NCBI RefSeq assembly: GCF_000784355.1
Contig: NZ_KN360942.1
Span: 1-44,982 of the forward strand
Source: Methanolacinia paynteri
GTDB taxonomy: Archaea; Halobacteriota; Methanomicrobia; Methanomicrobiales; Methanomicrobiaceae
Length of the DNA stretch: 44,982 bases
Direction: 5' to 3'
How positions within the stretch are numbered: the first letter of the stretch is position 1; each line of letters opens with the position of its first letter. Made by a program: the position numbers and the translations under genes. Below are positions 23,953 through 32,463 of this stretch, in pieces. The notes below the pieces were generated by a model, which did not search any database, was not told the origin of the DNA, and was given only the letters and a program-made list of their open reading frames with translations.

Positions 23953-25062
23953 TCACAAATAAAGAACATACTGGTACAGCCCTTTCCGGTCGTACTGGTG
24001 CTCGAGGATCCAGTTGTGGACTTCGACGCATTCGTTATATCGGTCGACAACGGACTGGAGACTCTGCGATCTGCTGTTATATGAATTAACCTTCGAATTG
24101 TAGACAGGAACATTCTTGTTGTAACCTGAAATATCCCCGCTTCTTCTCATCTGGTCGAGCTGATTCGACATGGAATCGATCTCGCTCTTAAGAGTTGCAA
24201 GCTCCGCCTCCTCCTGTTCAATCTGCGACGAGAGCTCTTCGCAGGTCAGGGCTTTCCTTTCAAAAATATTATAGATCTTCTGCACCTGGCTGCATGCCGT
24301 ATAATACAGTCCGCCTTCGTTGTCGAAGGTAATCACGAGCGGATCGGAATCCAGCATCTCTCCTTCGCCGATCTCGATCTTCTCCCACCCGATAAGATTC
24401 ACATCCGTAGATTCGATAGTCGCATATCCTGTATCCCTGTACTCGCACCCGTTCGATTTGATCCCCACGTTCATGTGCTCCTCGGAATCGTATTCGAGAA
24501 GTGCGACATCGTAGCCCTCCTTTAAAAGAAGCCCGGCGAGAAGAATGCTCTTGTCGTCGCAGTCTCCCGAATCCTCGTAAACGGTCTCCACCGGGTACTT
24601 GGGGTCCGTATCGTTCCTGTCTGTCAGATACGGGATAGACTGCACGTAAACCGAAATCAGCTCCGCGTACTCGTCGTCGTCAAGAGAAAGCTGATCCTTC
24701 ACCTTCCTCAGCGACCCGAGAATCGCCTCGTAGACCTCGTCCATGTACTCGCTGTAGACAAACGACCTGTAATACTCCGAAGTCCATTCTTCGTCCGAGA
24801 TATTTTCGTAAAGGTAGACGTATTTGTCCGTATTCTTCGCGTCTTCATACAGGACCTTGTCGACCGAATATTTTATCGAGATCTCGCTGTCCTGGAAACT
24901 GAACGTATCCTCGATCGTCACGTATTCCGGTGCAGCATCCCCGTGATTGATGGACGGGTAATCCGCATCGCTGAAGTGAAAAAAACTGTTCGAACAACCA
25001 GATGTCAAAAGAACGAATACCAACACCAGTATGAGAATTATTCCATATTTTATCCTGGACAT
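23953..25062 (-). CDS. Lipoprotein with transglutaminase-like domain and coiled coil
   Basis: The 369-residue product has a lipobox (VFVLLTSGCSNS, Cys about 23), so it is membrane-anchored outside. The middle shows a transglutaminase-like core: EDSGDCDDKSILLAGLLLKE with the candidate catalytic Cys, HMNVGI with the His, and a following aspartate/glutamate region (GYATIESTDVN). The last about 110 residues are a coiled coil (LSSQIEQEEAELATLKSEID). AGGTGA precedes the ATG. Such domains act as proteases or cross-linkers on extracellular proteins or peptides. It is divergent from the hydrogenase protease gene with only 39 bp between them. Confidence 0.75.
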   Translation of the reverse strand: MSRIKYGIILILVLVFVLLTSGCSNSFFHFSDADYPSINHGDAAPEYVTIEDTFSFQDSEISIKYSVDKVLYEDAKNTDKYVYLYENISDEEWTSEYYRSFVYSEYMDEVYEAILGSLRKVKDQLSLDDDEYAELISVYVQSIPYLTDRNDTDPKYPVETVYEDSGDCDDKSILLAGLLLKEGYDVALLEYDSEEHMNVGIKSNGCEYRDTGYATIESTDVNLIGWEKIEIGEGEMLDSDPLVITFDNEGGLYYTACSQVQKIYNIFERKALTCEELSSQIEQEEAELATLKSEIDSMSNQLDQMRRSGDISGYNKNVPVYNSKVNSYNSRSQSLQSVVDRYNECVEVHNWILEHQYDRKGLYQYVLYL

Positions 25063-25101
25063 GGATCACCTGTTTAATATTTCGGAGCCCAACCAATATA
25101 A
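25063..25101. promoter_or_regulatory. Compact overlapping divergent promoters
   Basis: Only 39 bp separate the start codons of the two divergent genes. For the plus gene (ATG 25102), TTTAATATTT (25072-25081) is about 25 bp upstream. For the minus gene (ATG 25062), ATTTATATTG on the minus strand overlaps the start codon of the plus gene at about 33 bp. Each TATA box thus lies at the other gene's start, so simultaneous initiation in both directions would be sterically limited (inference). Confidence 0.45.
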
Positions 25102-25542
25102 ATGAATATTTTGCTGGGCGTCGGTAATACTCTCCTCTCCGACGACGGTGCCGGCATCTTTGTCGCCGAATCATTTCTAAAGGACGGCTGGATCTCGTAC
25201 AACTGCGGAACCGCCCCGGAAAATTTCACATCGGTAGTCAGGAGGGAAAAACCGGAGATTCTTCTCGTCGTCGATGCCGCAAGGATGGGGCTTTCACCCG
25301 GCGAATTCAGACAGGTCCCCGGAGAAAAGATCTCCGATGTCTCGTTCGGAACCCACCAGCTCCCTCTCTCCCAGCTTACTGCATACCTGAAAGAATATGC
25401 GGGAAGGATCATTATCATCGGAATCGAACCGAAGACGACGGATTTCGGGGAGGAGCTCTCGCCGGAGATCGAAGACGCCTGTAAAAAAATACTGGAGATC
25501 ATCGAAGACGACCCCGGAAAAGTCCCGGAGCTCCGGGATTAA
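25102..25542 (+). CDS. [NiFe] hydrogenase maturation protease (HycI/FrhD family)
   Basis: These proteases clip the C-terminal extension of the hydrogenase large subunit after nickel insertion. The 146-residue product has the N-terminal LLGVGNTLLSDDGAG and the nickel-sensing residues expected of the family: D15, D58 in LLVVDAARMG and H85 in FGTHQLPLS. Length is normal. It could serve an F420-reducing hydrogenase, another [NiFe] enzyme or the Mbh enzyme encoded 7 kb downstream; context does not decide. It lies alone behind an overlapping divergent promoter. Confidence 0.9.
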   Translation: MNILLGVGNTLLSDDGAGIFVAESFLKDGWISYNCGTAPENFTSVVRREKPEILLVVDAARMGLSPGEFRQVPGEKISDVSFGTHQLPLSQLTAYLKEYAGRIIIIGIEPKTTDFGEELSPEIEDACKKILEIIEDDPGKVPELRD

Positions 25543-25636
25543 CACCAAAGAACACAATAACCGGAAGATTAAATCTTCCTGTAAATAATATTCATTATAT
25601 CTTGTTTCGCCTTTATTCCGTCCCCGGGGGAGCGGA

Positions 25637-26464
25637 ATGAAGATCAAACAGCGGGGGAGAGAATATTTGATTCACTTAAAACACGCGATTGCATCTTTAA
25701 CAGTAATTATCCTGTTATTTTCTTTTTTTTCAGGCTGTACATCTACAGAAGACTCAGGTAACCTCCTGGATGAAGACGAGGCACTCTTGGTTGCACTGAA
25801 CGACAGCCTCCTGTTAGAGGAGTTGAACGGAGACGAACCCGGGATCATCGATACCAAAATAATAACAGATGAAGACGGGGATCCGATCTACAAATTCGTC
25901 TTCTATCCCGATCCAGATCCGGGGCGGACGGGAAGATCTATTACCGTTGCAGTCGGCGGAAACGGGACGGTAATATGGCACGATGTATTCAGCGGATTGG
26001 TCAAAACCCCCCCGCACCCTGAGGACTATGCCTCCCCGCTCCCGGAAGATATCACGGAGAAAGGAGCATTTGCCGGGAAAATTTACCCTGATACCTCAAT
26101 AAGGGACGGCGACCTGAACATAAAACTCGAATACGCCGAATTCACAAACGAAAGCTCACTGTACTGCTTTATAGCTCACTCGATGTTCATCAAAAACATG
26201 TCGGAATCGGAAAACATTGAAATGCCACTCCTTGATCTTTCACTGGATGGTGACATATTTGTCAACGGAAGAAATCCCGAAAACGTCACATCGATCTACG
26301 GGAGAAAATGGGACGGCGATGCAATATGGTTTTCAGTCAAATCCGACCCCGTCCCGGCGGATGTAGAAAATATCACGATAACAATCCGCTCCTTCTCGAT
26401 AAAAGAACGGCAGTCTCCATCGTCATATGAACGCGATGGCAACTGGAGCTACGAGGTATTATAA
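25637..26464 (+). CDS. Lipoprotein of unknown function
   Basis: The 275-residue product has a long basic N-terminus, a hydrophobic segment (SLTVIILLFSFFSGCTST) and a lipobox Cys at about residue 34. The mature part shows two beta-rich regions, PDPDPGRTGRSITVAVGGNG and IRDGDLNIKLEYAEFTNESS, with no family I recognise. GGGGGAGCGGA precedes the ATG. The stop lies 1 bp before the next ATG, so it heads a three-gene unit with the two membrane proteins that follow. Confidence 0.7.
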   Translation: MKIKQRGREYLIHLKHAIASLTVIILLFSFFSGCTSTEDSGNLLDEDEALLVALNDSLLLEELNGDEPGIIDTKIITDEDGDPIYKFVFYPDPDPGRTGRSITVAVGGNGTVIWHDVFSGLVKTPPHPEDYASPLPEDITEKGAFAGKIYPDTSIRDGDLNIKLEYAEFTNESSLYCFIAHSMFIKNMSESENIEMPLLDLSLDGDIFVNGRNPENVTSIYGRKWDGDAIWFSVKSDPVPADVENITITIRSFSIKERQSPSSYERDGNWSYEVL

Positions 26465-26465
26465 C

Positions 26466-28148
26466 ATGAAAGAAATATCTACTGAAAACAGGGAAATTTC
26501 CTTATCAGGCATAATTAAAACGACACTCGCCTACGGATTCGTGGGTTTTGCGGCAATAATTGTCCTGTACGTCATCATGAACGTTTTCTGGGCCGCCTCG
26601 ATGATGAATATTCTGTATTCCATCGGTCTTGTCCAGACATATATCATGGTCCTCTTCGTCCAGTTCTCGGCAGGCTTCTTCGCCCAGATCGCCATCTACA
26701 GGAGAGATCATGCAGAATGCCCGGAAGCAGACGGAGAACCGGGATCGCTTCAGGTGAAATTCAGCTATTACGGGCTTTTGGGAGGACTATTTACCGGTGT
26801 CTACATCTTCCTCTTTCCGACAGTCATAATTCTCCTCGCATCTTTCAGCAGTTCCGGTTTGATGCATTCGCTCACGAATATCTTCAACAACTTCTTCCCC
26901 TTTGTTATATCCGGATTAATCGGAGGAGTTGCAGGATCGTACTATGCCGGATCACTCCTGAAGAAAGGATTCCCCGGCGGAGAAGATCCCGGCAGGGCAT
27001 TGCAGGAAAAATTTGCCTGCTTTGCATTAACTGCACTCCTAATCGTATTCGTGCCGCTTTTTTTCGGTCTTGCCACCGCACACTTCCAGGAGCCTGAAGT
27101 AATCAGTTACGGGGAATACAATTCAAACAATCTCGTTTTACTGAAGATCGATCCATACGGCAACAGGACCTGGGAAACAGATCCGATAACAACAACAAAC
27201 ACTCAACCCGGCATTGTCCTGGAGATGGAAAACGGGAGTTACGCTCTTTTCGGGTATGAATTCTCGACACACGGGAACCTGAATACCCTGACCTATGTCA
27301 GTGAAGACGGAACAATCTCCGATCCCATCCCGTTCCTCAGGAGCGACGGAGAAACAGGCAGTCCTGTCGAAATTCCCGGCTCCGGCTTTTTGATATCCTA
27401 CTACGGCAAAAATATCCTCGCGCTGGACTACAACGGGAGCATAACCGGCCAATATTCAATTCCAGAATCTCTAAAACAAAACGAAAATTCCGTTAAAATT
27501 GTGCCTGTCGATGGAAATAAGTTACTCATCAGCCGGGGGGTAGACTGTGCCTTTATGGATTCCAGTGGAAATATTTCCGGCACCAGATCATTTGCATATG
27601 AAGGATATACCGGACGACCTTACAAGATGACAATAAATGATGTGACTCCTGCCTATAACGGCGGGTACATTCTCTGTATAAAAGACGATAAATCCGGGGA
27701 TTTGAAGGCAATATGGCTCGACGATAACCTAAACACGGTAAAAGAAGAGACAATCGGAACCTCTCATGCATCCTGCATCTCCATTGACAGCGGCAGTGAC
27801 GGCAATATCATAATCGTCCGGGACGTCGACCGCCCGGAGGACAATCCCGCGGATTATAAGGAATATTTCCATATATATTACCCGGATTCGGGCACATATC
27901 ACGATGTAATGACCGGCAATTCATTCCCGGAGATTTTTGTTGACGGGAATTCCGGATATACCCTCTTCTCGGTCAGGGACAAATGGCTCTCAGATGAAAG
28001 GGAACTGGTTATGGAAACATGCGATTTCGACGAAACATGCTCGGATCCCATAAAACTCCTCGAAGGAGAATTAAAAGGAGTCAAAACAATGCAGACATCA
28101 GACGGCGGATATCTTATTGCATACCTGTCAGGAGGTGAGGAAGAATGA
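26466..28148 (+). CDS. Membrane protein with extracytoplasmic propeller-like domain
   Basis: I choose the ATG at 26466 because GAGGT lies eight bases upstream; an in-frame extension to 26427 would overlap the previous gene. The 560-residue product has about four transmembrane segments in the first 215 residues (TLAYGFVGFAAIIVLYVIMN; IMVLFVQFSAGFFAQIAI; LFPTVIILLASFSSSG; FALTALLIVFVPLFFGLA), then a large outside domain with propeller-like blades (NLVLLKIDPYGNRTWETDPI, ILALDYNGSITGQYSI, DLKAIWLDDNLNTVKE). Similar blade repeats occur in methanogen surface proteins. Function unknown. It overlaps the next gene by an ATGA. Confidence 0.7.
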   Translation: MKEISTENREISLSGIIKTTLAYGFVGFAAIIVLYVIMNVFWAASMMNILYSIGLVQTYIMVLFVQFSAGFFAQIAIYRRDHAECPEADGEPGSLQVKFSYYGLLGGLFTGVYIFLFPTVIILLASFSSSGLMHSLTNIFNNFFPFVISGLIGGVAGSYYAGSLLKKGFPGGEDPGRALQEKFACFALTALLIVFVPLFFGLATAHFQEPEVISYGEYNSNNLVLLKIDPYGNRTWETDPITTTNTQPGIVLEMENGSYALFGYEFSTHGNLNTLTYVSEDGTISDPIPFLRSDGETGSPVEIPGSGFLISYYGKNILALDYNGSITGQYSIPESLKQNENSVKIVPVDGNKLLISRGVDCAFMDSSGNISGTRSFAYEGYTGRPYKMTINDVTPAYNGGYILCIKDDKSGDLKAIWLDDNLNTVKEETIGTSHASCISIDSGSDGNIIIVRDVDRPEDNPADYKEYFHIYYPDSGTYHDVMTGNSFPEIFVDGNSGYTLFSVRDKWLSDERELVMETCDFDETCSDPIKLLEGELKGVKTMQTSDGGYLIAYLSGGEEE

Positions 28149-28912
28149 CGGGAAAGACGATCTCCCCGTTAATCGTTCTTTCGATTCTCGTGATCTTCTT
28201 CGCAGGTGGATCGATTTTTCTCGCTATGACGCTGCCGGAAGGGTGCTCCGATGTCTGCGGACCGGCTGTCGAAGTTCACTACTCTGACACTTTTTACATC
28301 CTATCCCCGGGAAACATCCCCGGCAGCATTTACTATGGCGAGCCTGAGATAGAATATGACGGAGAGAAATGGACTCTTCCGGAAGACTATGCAAACGAAA
28401 TAAACGGGGGACACCGGATTTCGGATGAAGACTACATGTTTCCGCCGGGAGCCGCAATCCCCGTTTACACTCCGGACATGGAGATAAAAGACGACAAAGT
28501 GTTCTTCGACGCCATCGTCTACAACAACATCGGCTACGACCTCTCGAATGTTACATTCAGCGTGTTATTCGATGTAACAATCAGGAAGAACACCGACGGC
28601 GGATACGGTGCATACAGCAGGTACGATCCCGGCCTTTGGCCGGAAAACGTCACAATAGAAAATCTCCCGGACAACTCGTCAAAGGAGATTAGGATCTTCG
28701 CCCCGCTTTTCGAGGTGAGCGGGCCCGAATCGGTACATGTCGACGTATTCATGGTCCTGCCTGAAAATTTGACGGCAGCAGACGGGACTCTGCTGGAATT
28801 CGACAGAAGCGAGTACATTCCTTCCGTGACCGTCCCGGATATCTACGATGCAGGCAGTTCCGGCAGGAAGAACGACCAGACAAACGTATTCGGGTATTAC
28901 ATCAACGAGTGA
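28145..28912 (+). CDS. Membrane-anchored exported protein of unknown function
   Basis: The 255-residue product has one N-terminal membrane helix (about 8-29, LIVLSILVIFFAGGSIFLAM) and an outside beta-rich part with DMEIKDDKVFFDAIVYNNIG and NVTIENLPDNSSKEIRIFAP, the look of an Ig-like/DUF4352-type sandwich. It is last in the three-gene unit starting at 25637 and is coupled to the preceding gene by ATGA overlap. No family assigned. Confidence 0.68.
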   Translation: MTGKTISPLIVLSILVIFFAGGSIFLAMTLPEGCSDVCGPAVEVHYSDTFYILSPGNIPGSIYYGEPEIEYDGEKWTLPEDYANEINGGHRISDEDYMFPPGAAIPVYTPDMEIKDDKVFFDAIVYNNIGYDLSNVTFSVLFDVTIRKNTDGGYGAYSRYDPGLWPENVTIENLPDNSSKEIRIFAPLFEVSGPESVHVDVFMVLPENLTAADGTLLEFDRSEYIPSVTVPDIYDAGSSGRKNDQTNVFGYYINE

Positions 28913-29139
28913 CGAAGGCCGGACAGGGAATGCCGGAAACCTTCCCCTGGCAATCATAAAATATGTATGTATCCTGCGGATTAAAATCCGTATTCACAAT
29001 ATAACTCCATATTTTACCCAGGAAAGTTATATTTCGTGGAAGATTCTTCTTTCTAACAGGAATTAAACATCATTTGACCGGTTGAAAATAATCAAAACAA
29101 ATCTCCCGAATCTCCTAATAAACTGAAAGAGGCGCCTGC

Positions 29140-30078
29140 ATGATCGAGATATACAAATCAAACCCGGAAGAATCCGCCATCATAAAGATCGATCAGCCCG
29201 AAAAGAACTGCTGGATCAATCTTACCCACCCTTCGGGAGACGAAATAGGGAAGATCGCCTCTGAGCTGCAGATTCCGGCCGACTTTCTCGCCGCGGCCCT
29301 TGATGAAGAGGAAAGACCTCGCCTCGAATACGAAGACGGCGTTTCACTCATTTTGATAGACATTCCCCGCGAAACCGAAAGCGACATGCCGTACCTGTAT
29401 GACACGCTCCCTCTCGGGATAATAATAAAGCAGGACCATATCGTCACAATATGCCTCTCCGAGTCCCCCATTATCAGGCAGTTCATCGACGGGAGGATCA
29501 AATCGTTCTTCACCAGTAAAAAGACGAGATTCCTATTTTTGATCCTGTACCACACCGCAAAACAATACCTGAAATATCTCAGGATAATAGACAGAAAAAG
29601 CACAGAATTCGAAGAGGTGCTGAAAAAATCCATCCGCAACGAGGCCCTGCTCACCCTTATGAACCTGCAGAAGAGTCTCGTATTCTTCTCGACGTCCCTG
29701 AAATCTAACGAGATCGTGCTTGAAAAGATCATGAAATCGAGCCCGATTCAGTTCTACGAGGAGGATGTCGAACTCCTTGATGATGTCATCATCGAGAACA
29801 AGCAGGCGATCGAGATGGCGAACATCTACACGACCATCCTCACGGGAACCATGGACGCGTTCGCCTCGATCATCAACAACAATATGAATGCGATAATCAA
29901 AATACTGGCATCGATCACTATCATCCTCTCGATACCGACCATCGTCACCAGCTTCTTCGGGATGAACGTAGGTCTGCCGCTCGAACAGAATCCGCTTGCT
30001 TATGTATATATCATACTGTTTGCAGCGATAATCTGCTTCTTCCTCGGTTATATCCTGAAGAAGAAAGATTTCCTGTAA
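29140..30078 (+). CDS. corA: CorA-like magnesium/divalent cation transporter
   Basis: The 312-residue product has the CorA plan: a soluble N-terminal alpha/beta funnel domain (about 1-235, with PADFLAAALDEEERPRLEYE and long helices), then two C-terminal transmembrane helices (about 252-272 and 285-305) joined by the periplasmic loop. The first helix ends in SFFGMNVGLPL, carrying the diagnostic GMN selectivity motif. The tail KKKDF is basic, as usual. The first 228 bases after the previous gene hold no other gene. Likely transports Mg2+ (or Co2+/Ni2+); specificity cannot be read. Confidence 0.93.
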   Translation: MIEIYKSNPEESAIIKIDQPEKNCWINLTHPSGDEIGKIASELQIPADFLAAALDEEERPRLEYEDGVSLILIDIPRETESDMPYLYDTLPLGIIIKQDHIVTICLSESPIIRQFIDGRIKSFFTSKKTRFLFLILYHTAKQYLKYLRIIDRKSTEFEEVLKKSIRNEALLTLMNLQKSLVFFSTSLKSNEIVLEKIMKSSPIQFYEEDVELLDDVIIENKQAIEMANIYTTILTGTMDAFASIINNNMNAIIKILASITIILSIPTIVTSFFGMNVGLPLEQNPLAYVYIILFAAIICFFLGYILKKKDFL

Positions 30079-30141
30079 TACTGAAAGGATGCATTCCGGG
30101 CATATCAGGTGCCGCTCACCGCCCGGATAAAAAAATAAAAA

Positions 30142-30801
30142 TTATACCTTATATAAGGTAGTGTTGTCGGAATCGGTAATAGTCTCCCCGTCTGATGACA
30201 GAACGAATGTGAAATCCCATTCTTCATCCGGGTAGTTGACATCGAAGACATAACCGTCATTTTCGGAAAGTCCTTCGTATTTTACTTCACCATAATATGT
30301 CCAGGATTCATCGACATTTCCGTCTGCATCGAATGTAAGGCTACCGGAAAAGTCGCCACCCTTATAGACCCACGTACCGACAATCGGATCGTCGCCTGCT
30401 ACGGAAGTGCCGTTCTGTTTCTCATAGTTTATATCCCCCGTTCCGTCATCGAAAACCGTACCGTTTTCCGTAAGATAATACGTGTATACTGTTCCGTCGG
30501 TATACGTAACCGGGTAACTTACGGTTCCGTTTTCCGATGTACCAAGGGTCCAGGTTCCGTTAAAGACCCAGGTATCTTTTAATATCCCGTCCGGACCTAT
30601 AGAATAGGTTATGGAGGCCCCGTTCGTCAGATTACCGGAGCTCCAGTCGCCTGTGACCAGCGAACTTGCCGTCTGTTCGGCTGAAAGTGTATCGTTCTCC
30701 TCTATAATAGGAATCCCTGCGGAATCTGTAGTAGTACATCCCGCCAGGAAGACAAATACCAGCATAATAACGATTGCCACAAATCCAATCCTTTTATACA
30801 T
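30142..30801 (-). CDS. Lipoprotein with beta-strand repeats
   Basis: I choose the ATG at 30801: a TATA-like ATATATCC lies about 25 bp upstream and the signal peptide then has normal length (RIGFVAIVIMLVFVFLAGC). A GTG at 30822 is possible. The 219-residue product has the lipobox LAGC and two similar halves of the form DGTVYTYYL / TVFDDGTG and WTYYGEVKY / GYVFDVNYP, each with a WVFNGTW or WVYKGGDF string, suggesting an internally duplicated calycin/META-like beta domain. Function unknown. Convergent with corA. Confidence 0.72.
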   Translation of the reverse strand: MYKRIGFVAIVIMLVFVFLAGCTTTDSAGIPIIEENDTLSAEQTASSLVTGDWSSGNLTNGASITYSIGPDGILKDTWVFNGTWTLGTSENGTVSYPVTYTDGTVYTYYLTENGTVFDDGTGDINYEKQNGTSVAGDDPIVGTWVYKGGDFSGSLTFDADGNVDESWTYYGEVKYEGLSENDGYVFDVNYPDEEWDFTFVLSSDGETITDSDNTTLYKV

Positions 30802-31120
30802 ATAATAAGATTGAAATAACACGGATATATTCCTGTTGGAATGAAAAAACTGAAAGTGTTCTTTATTTCCTGAAAATATTTCCCACAGATAATGTAATTC
30901 AGGTTAAATTAACCGGTTTTCACCGTGGATCAGTTTCCGGCATACACGTCCTAATCCGAATACGGGAGCAGCCCGGGAATCTCCGGTCGTGCACCGAAGG
31001 TTTGCAGGGCAGGTGCCATTATACTTCGAAGAAAAGACGCACTGTGTTGCACAGACCTGATCGTCGTCGTCCATTTTAAGAAACATACCGTATTCGCAGG
31101 ACAAGCATGTTTTATCCAAA
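30802..31120. other. Gene-free region between lipoprotein and second toxin-antitoxin pair
   Basis: No gene is supported. A 92-codon minus-strand ORF (30904-31182) is rich in cysteine but starts at TTG inside the antitoxin gene and has no ribosome site. The left end holds the promoter of the lipoprotein gene. Confidence 0.35.
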
Positions 31121-31133
31121 AAATTTATAAATT
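31121..31133 (+). promoter_or_regulatory. TATA box of the second toxin-antitoxin operon
   Basis: AATTTATAAATTC is a near-palindromic TATA box about 33 bp before the ATG at 31161. No ribosome site is visible before that ATG. Confidence 0.45.
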
Positions 31134-31160
31134 CACAGGCATATATCGAACCGATCAGAT

Positions 31161-31391
31161 ATGACAGGATCTTCAGCTTCAACGGGAACTCTGGATAACA
31201 CTCTTCGTGAGATCTTAAACAGGCTCGAACGTATAGAATCGAAAATAGATGAGAATTATTATCCGCCGGAGGACTCCATCAGGGATGAATTCATCGAGGA
31301 GACCGAGGCCATAAGGAGAGAGATCGAAGCTGGTCACTTTTCAAAATGCAAAACGGCAAAAGATCTCTTTTCAGGAACTTCAAATGAATAA
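31161..31391 (+). CDS. Antitoxin of the second RelE-type pair
   Basis: The 76-residue product is almost wholly helical and charged: LDNTLREILNRLERIESKID forms a coiled-coil-like dimerisation helix, and EAIRREIEAGHFSKCKTAKD with LF is the toxin-binding type of C-terminus common in archaeal RelB-like antitoxins. It overlaps the toxin start by 8 bp. It lacks a clear DNA-binding fold, so autoregulation may differ from the pair at 23146. Confidence 0.7.
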   Translation: MTGSSASTGTLDNTLREILNRLERIESKIDENYYPPEDSIRDEFIEETEAIRREIEAGHFSKCKTAKDLFSGTSNE

Positions 31392-31659
31392 TATTTTTTC
31401 CCTTATCTACGGAACCGGTTTTAAACTAAAACTTAGTAAGATATGCAGGAACGACAAAAGATTCTGCAGCCAGATCGAGAATAAGATCGCCCTCATCCAG
31501 GAAAATCCGAAATCGGGTAAAGCAATGAAGAGTGTTATAAAAGGGACACGAAGAATCCATGCGGGACATTATGCTATCTTCTACGGAGTTGATTATGAAT
31601 CCCGGAATATCATCCTGATGAACATCGGTCATTACGATCGTTTGTATACTAAAAAATGA
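31384..31659 (+). CDS. RelE-type toxin
   Basis: The 91-residue product shows the RelE order: TGFKLKLSKICRNDKRFCSQ as the first helix, NKIALIQENPKSGKAMKSVI, the central strands GTRRIHAGHYAIFYGVDY and the end IILMNIGHYDRLY. The HYDR-like C-terminus with a basic/aromatic residue is typical of mRNA-cleaving RelE toxins in archaea. Translation is coupled to the antitoxin by an 8-bp overlap. Repeat B copy 1 follows 54 bp after its stop. Confidence 0.85.
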   Translation: MNNIFSLIYGTGFKLKLSKICRNDKRFCSQIENKIALIQENPKSGKAMKSVIKGTRRIHAGHYAIFYGVDYESRNIILMNIGHYDRLYTKK

Positions 31660-31713
31660 ATTTTTTATTTCAGAGTTTCACGGAGGGGTGCGTATGTTAG
31701 TTGCAATTTATGT

Positions 31714-32033
31714 GGGGCATAAGCCCCTGACGGGGCAGCCCAAGCGCAATATTTCTTCGCTGTCGCTCTGAAATTTGCGCAATGAAGATAACCCGGCCTG
31801 GACACTACCCTCCGGGTAGTCTCGGCCGGGAAATTAAAATACAAATTGGTGACCGAAGGTCGCCCTGGGTATCGAAAGGGCGAAAGCCTTTCGGTTGTCT
31901 CAGCCGGGGAATTACAAAATATAGTTACAATTAAAAAAAAGAAACGGAGCAGGAGGGATGCTCGTCCATCCCGACTGCGACTTATCGCGACGAGGGGGAG
32001 GGTTTAGGGAGGGGGAAATCCTCCCCCTCCCTT
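31714..32033. repeat. Structured repeat B, copy 1 (long form)
   Basis: The gene-free stretch 31660-32058 holds this GC-rich element, which recurs at 43959-44218. Shared parts are ATAAGCCCCT-ACGGGGC, the nested hairpin CCCGGCC...CTACCC-tcc-GGGTAG...GGCCGGG, GAGGGATGC/CCATCCC-type stem, TATCGCGACGAGGGGGAGGG, and a final 10-bp perfect stem GGGAGGGGGA/TCCCCCTCCC (32007-32016, 32022-32031). This copy carries an extra module (31848-31910) with stems GGTGACC/GGTCGCC and CGAAAGG/CCTTTCG. It lies between the convergent toxin and mbhN genes; its last hairpin followed by T runs could end the mbh transcript. Confidence 0.75.
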
Positions 32034-32058
32034 GTATAATAAAAGAAAAAAATATCCT

Positions 32059-32463
32059 TCACTCAACAATCAGATTCTCGGAATACCTGTCCTCGTCCGC
32101 GAGCAGGAAATCGCTGCTCATGTGCAGGCAGTGAACAGGACAGGCGTCGTTGCACTGCGAACAGAAGATGCACTGCGTTACGTAGATCCTGACGGTCCTC
32201 GTCTCCTTGATGAACTCGATTGCATTCGCGGGGCATACACGGGTGCAGATCTTGCAGCCGATGCAGATATCCCGGTCATATGTGATCTTGCCCCTGAAAT
32301 TCTCGGGTGTCGGAACGGGCGGGTTGATCTCCGCCTTGCCTTCCGCAACTTTACCTAGGAATCCGGTGATCGATTTCGGGAGATACTTTGCCGGGAAAAG
32401 ATTCGTCGCCGGCTTCTTCAGGATCTGCCTTAAGACCTCGGTTACAGTAGGCAGGAAACTCAT
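32059..32463 (-). CDS. mbhN: Mbh hydrogenase subunit N (2x[4Fe-4S] ferredoxin-like, NuoI homologue)
   Basis: This subunit passes electrons between ferredoxin and the catalytic subunits. The 134-residue product carries two cluster motifs, CIGCKICTRVCP and CIFCSQCNDACP, after an N-terminal about 55-residue part that sits on the membrane module. It is the last gene of the 14-gene operon; its start overlaps the end of mbhM by 4 bp. Confidence 0.93.
   Translation of the reverse strand: MSFLPTVTEVLRQILKKPATNLFPAKYLPKSITGFLGKVAEGKAEINPPVPTPENFRGKITYDRDICIGCKICTRVCPANAIEFIKETRTVRIYVTQCIFCSQCNDACPVHCLHMSSDFLLADEDRYSENLIVE

Noticed and set aside
30904..31182. Cysteine-rich minus-strand ORF of 92 codons
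   Set aside because: It starts at TTG inside the antitoxin gene, has no ribosome site or promoter, and its composition looks random.
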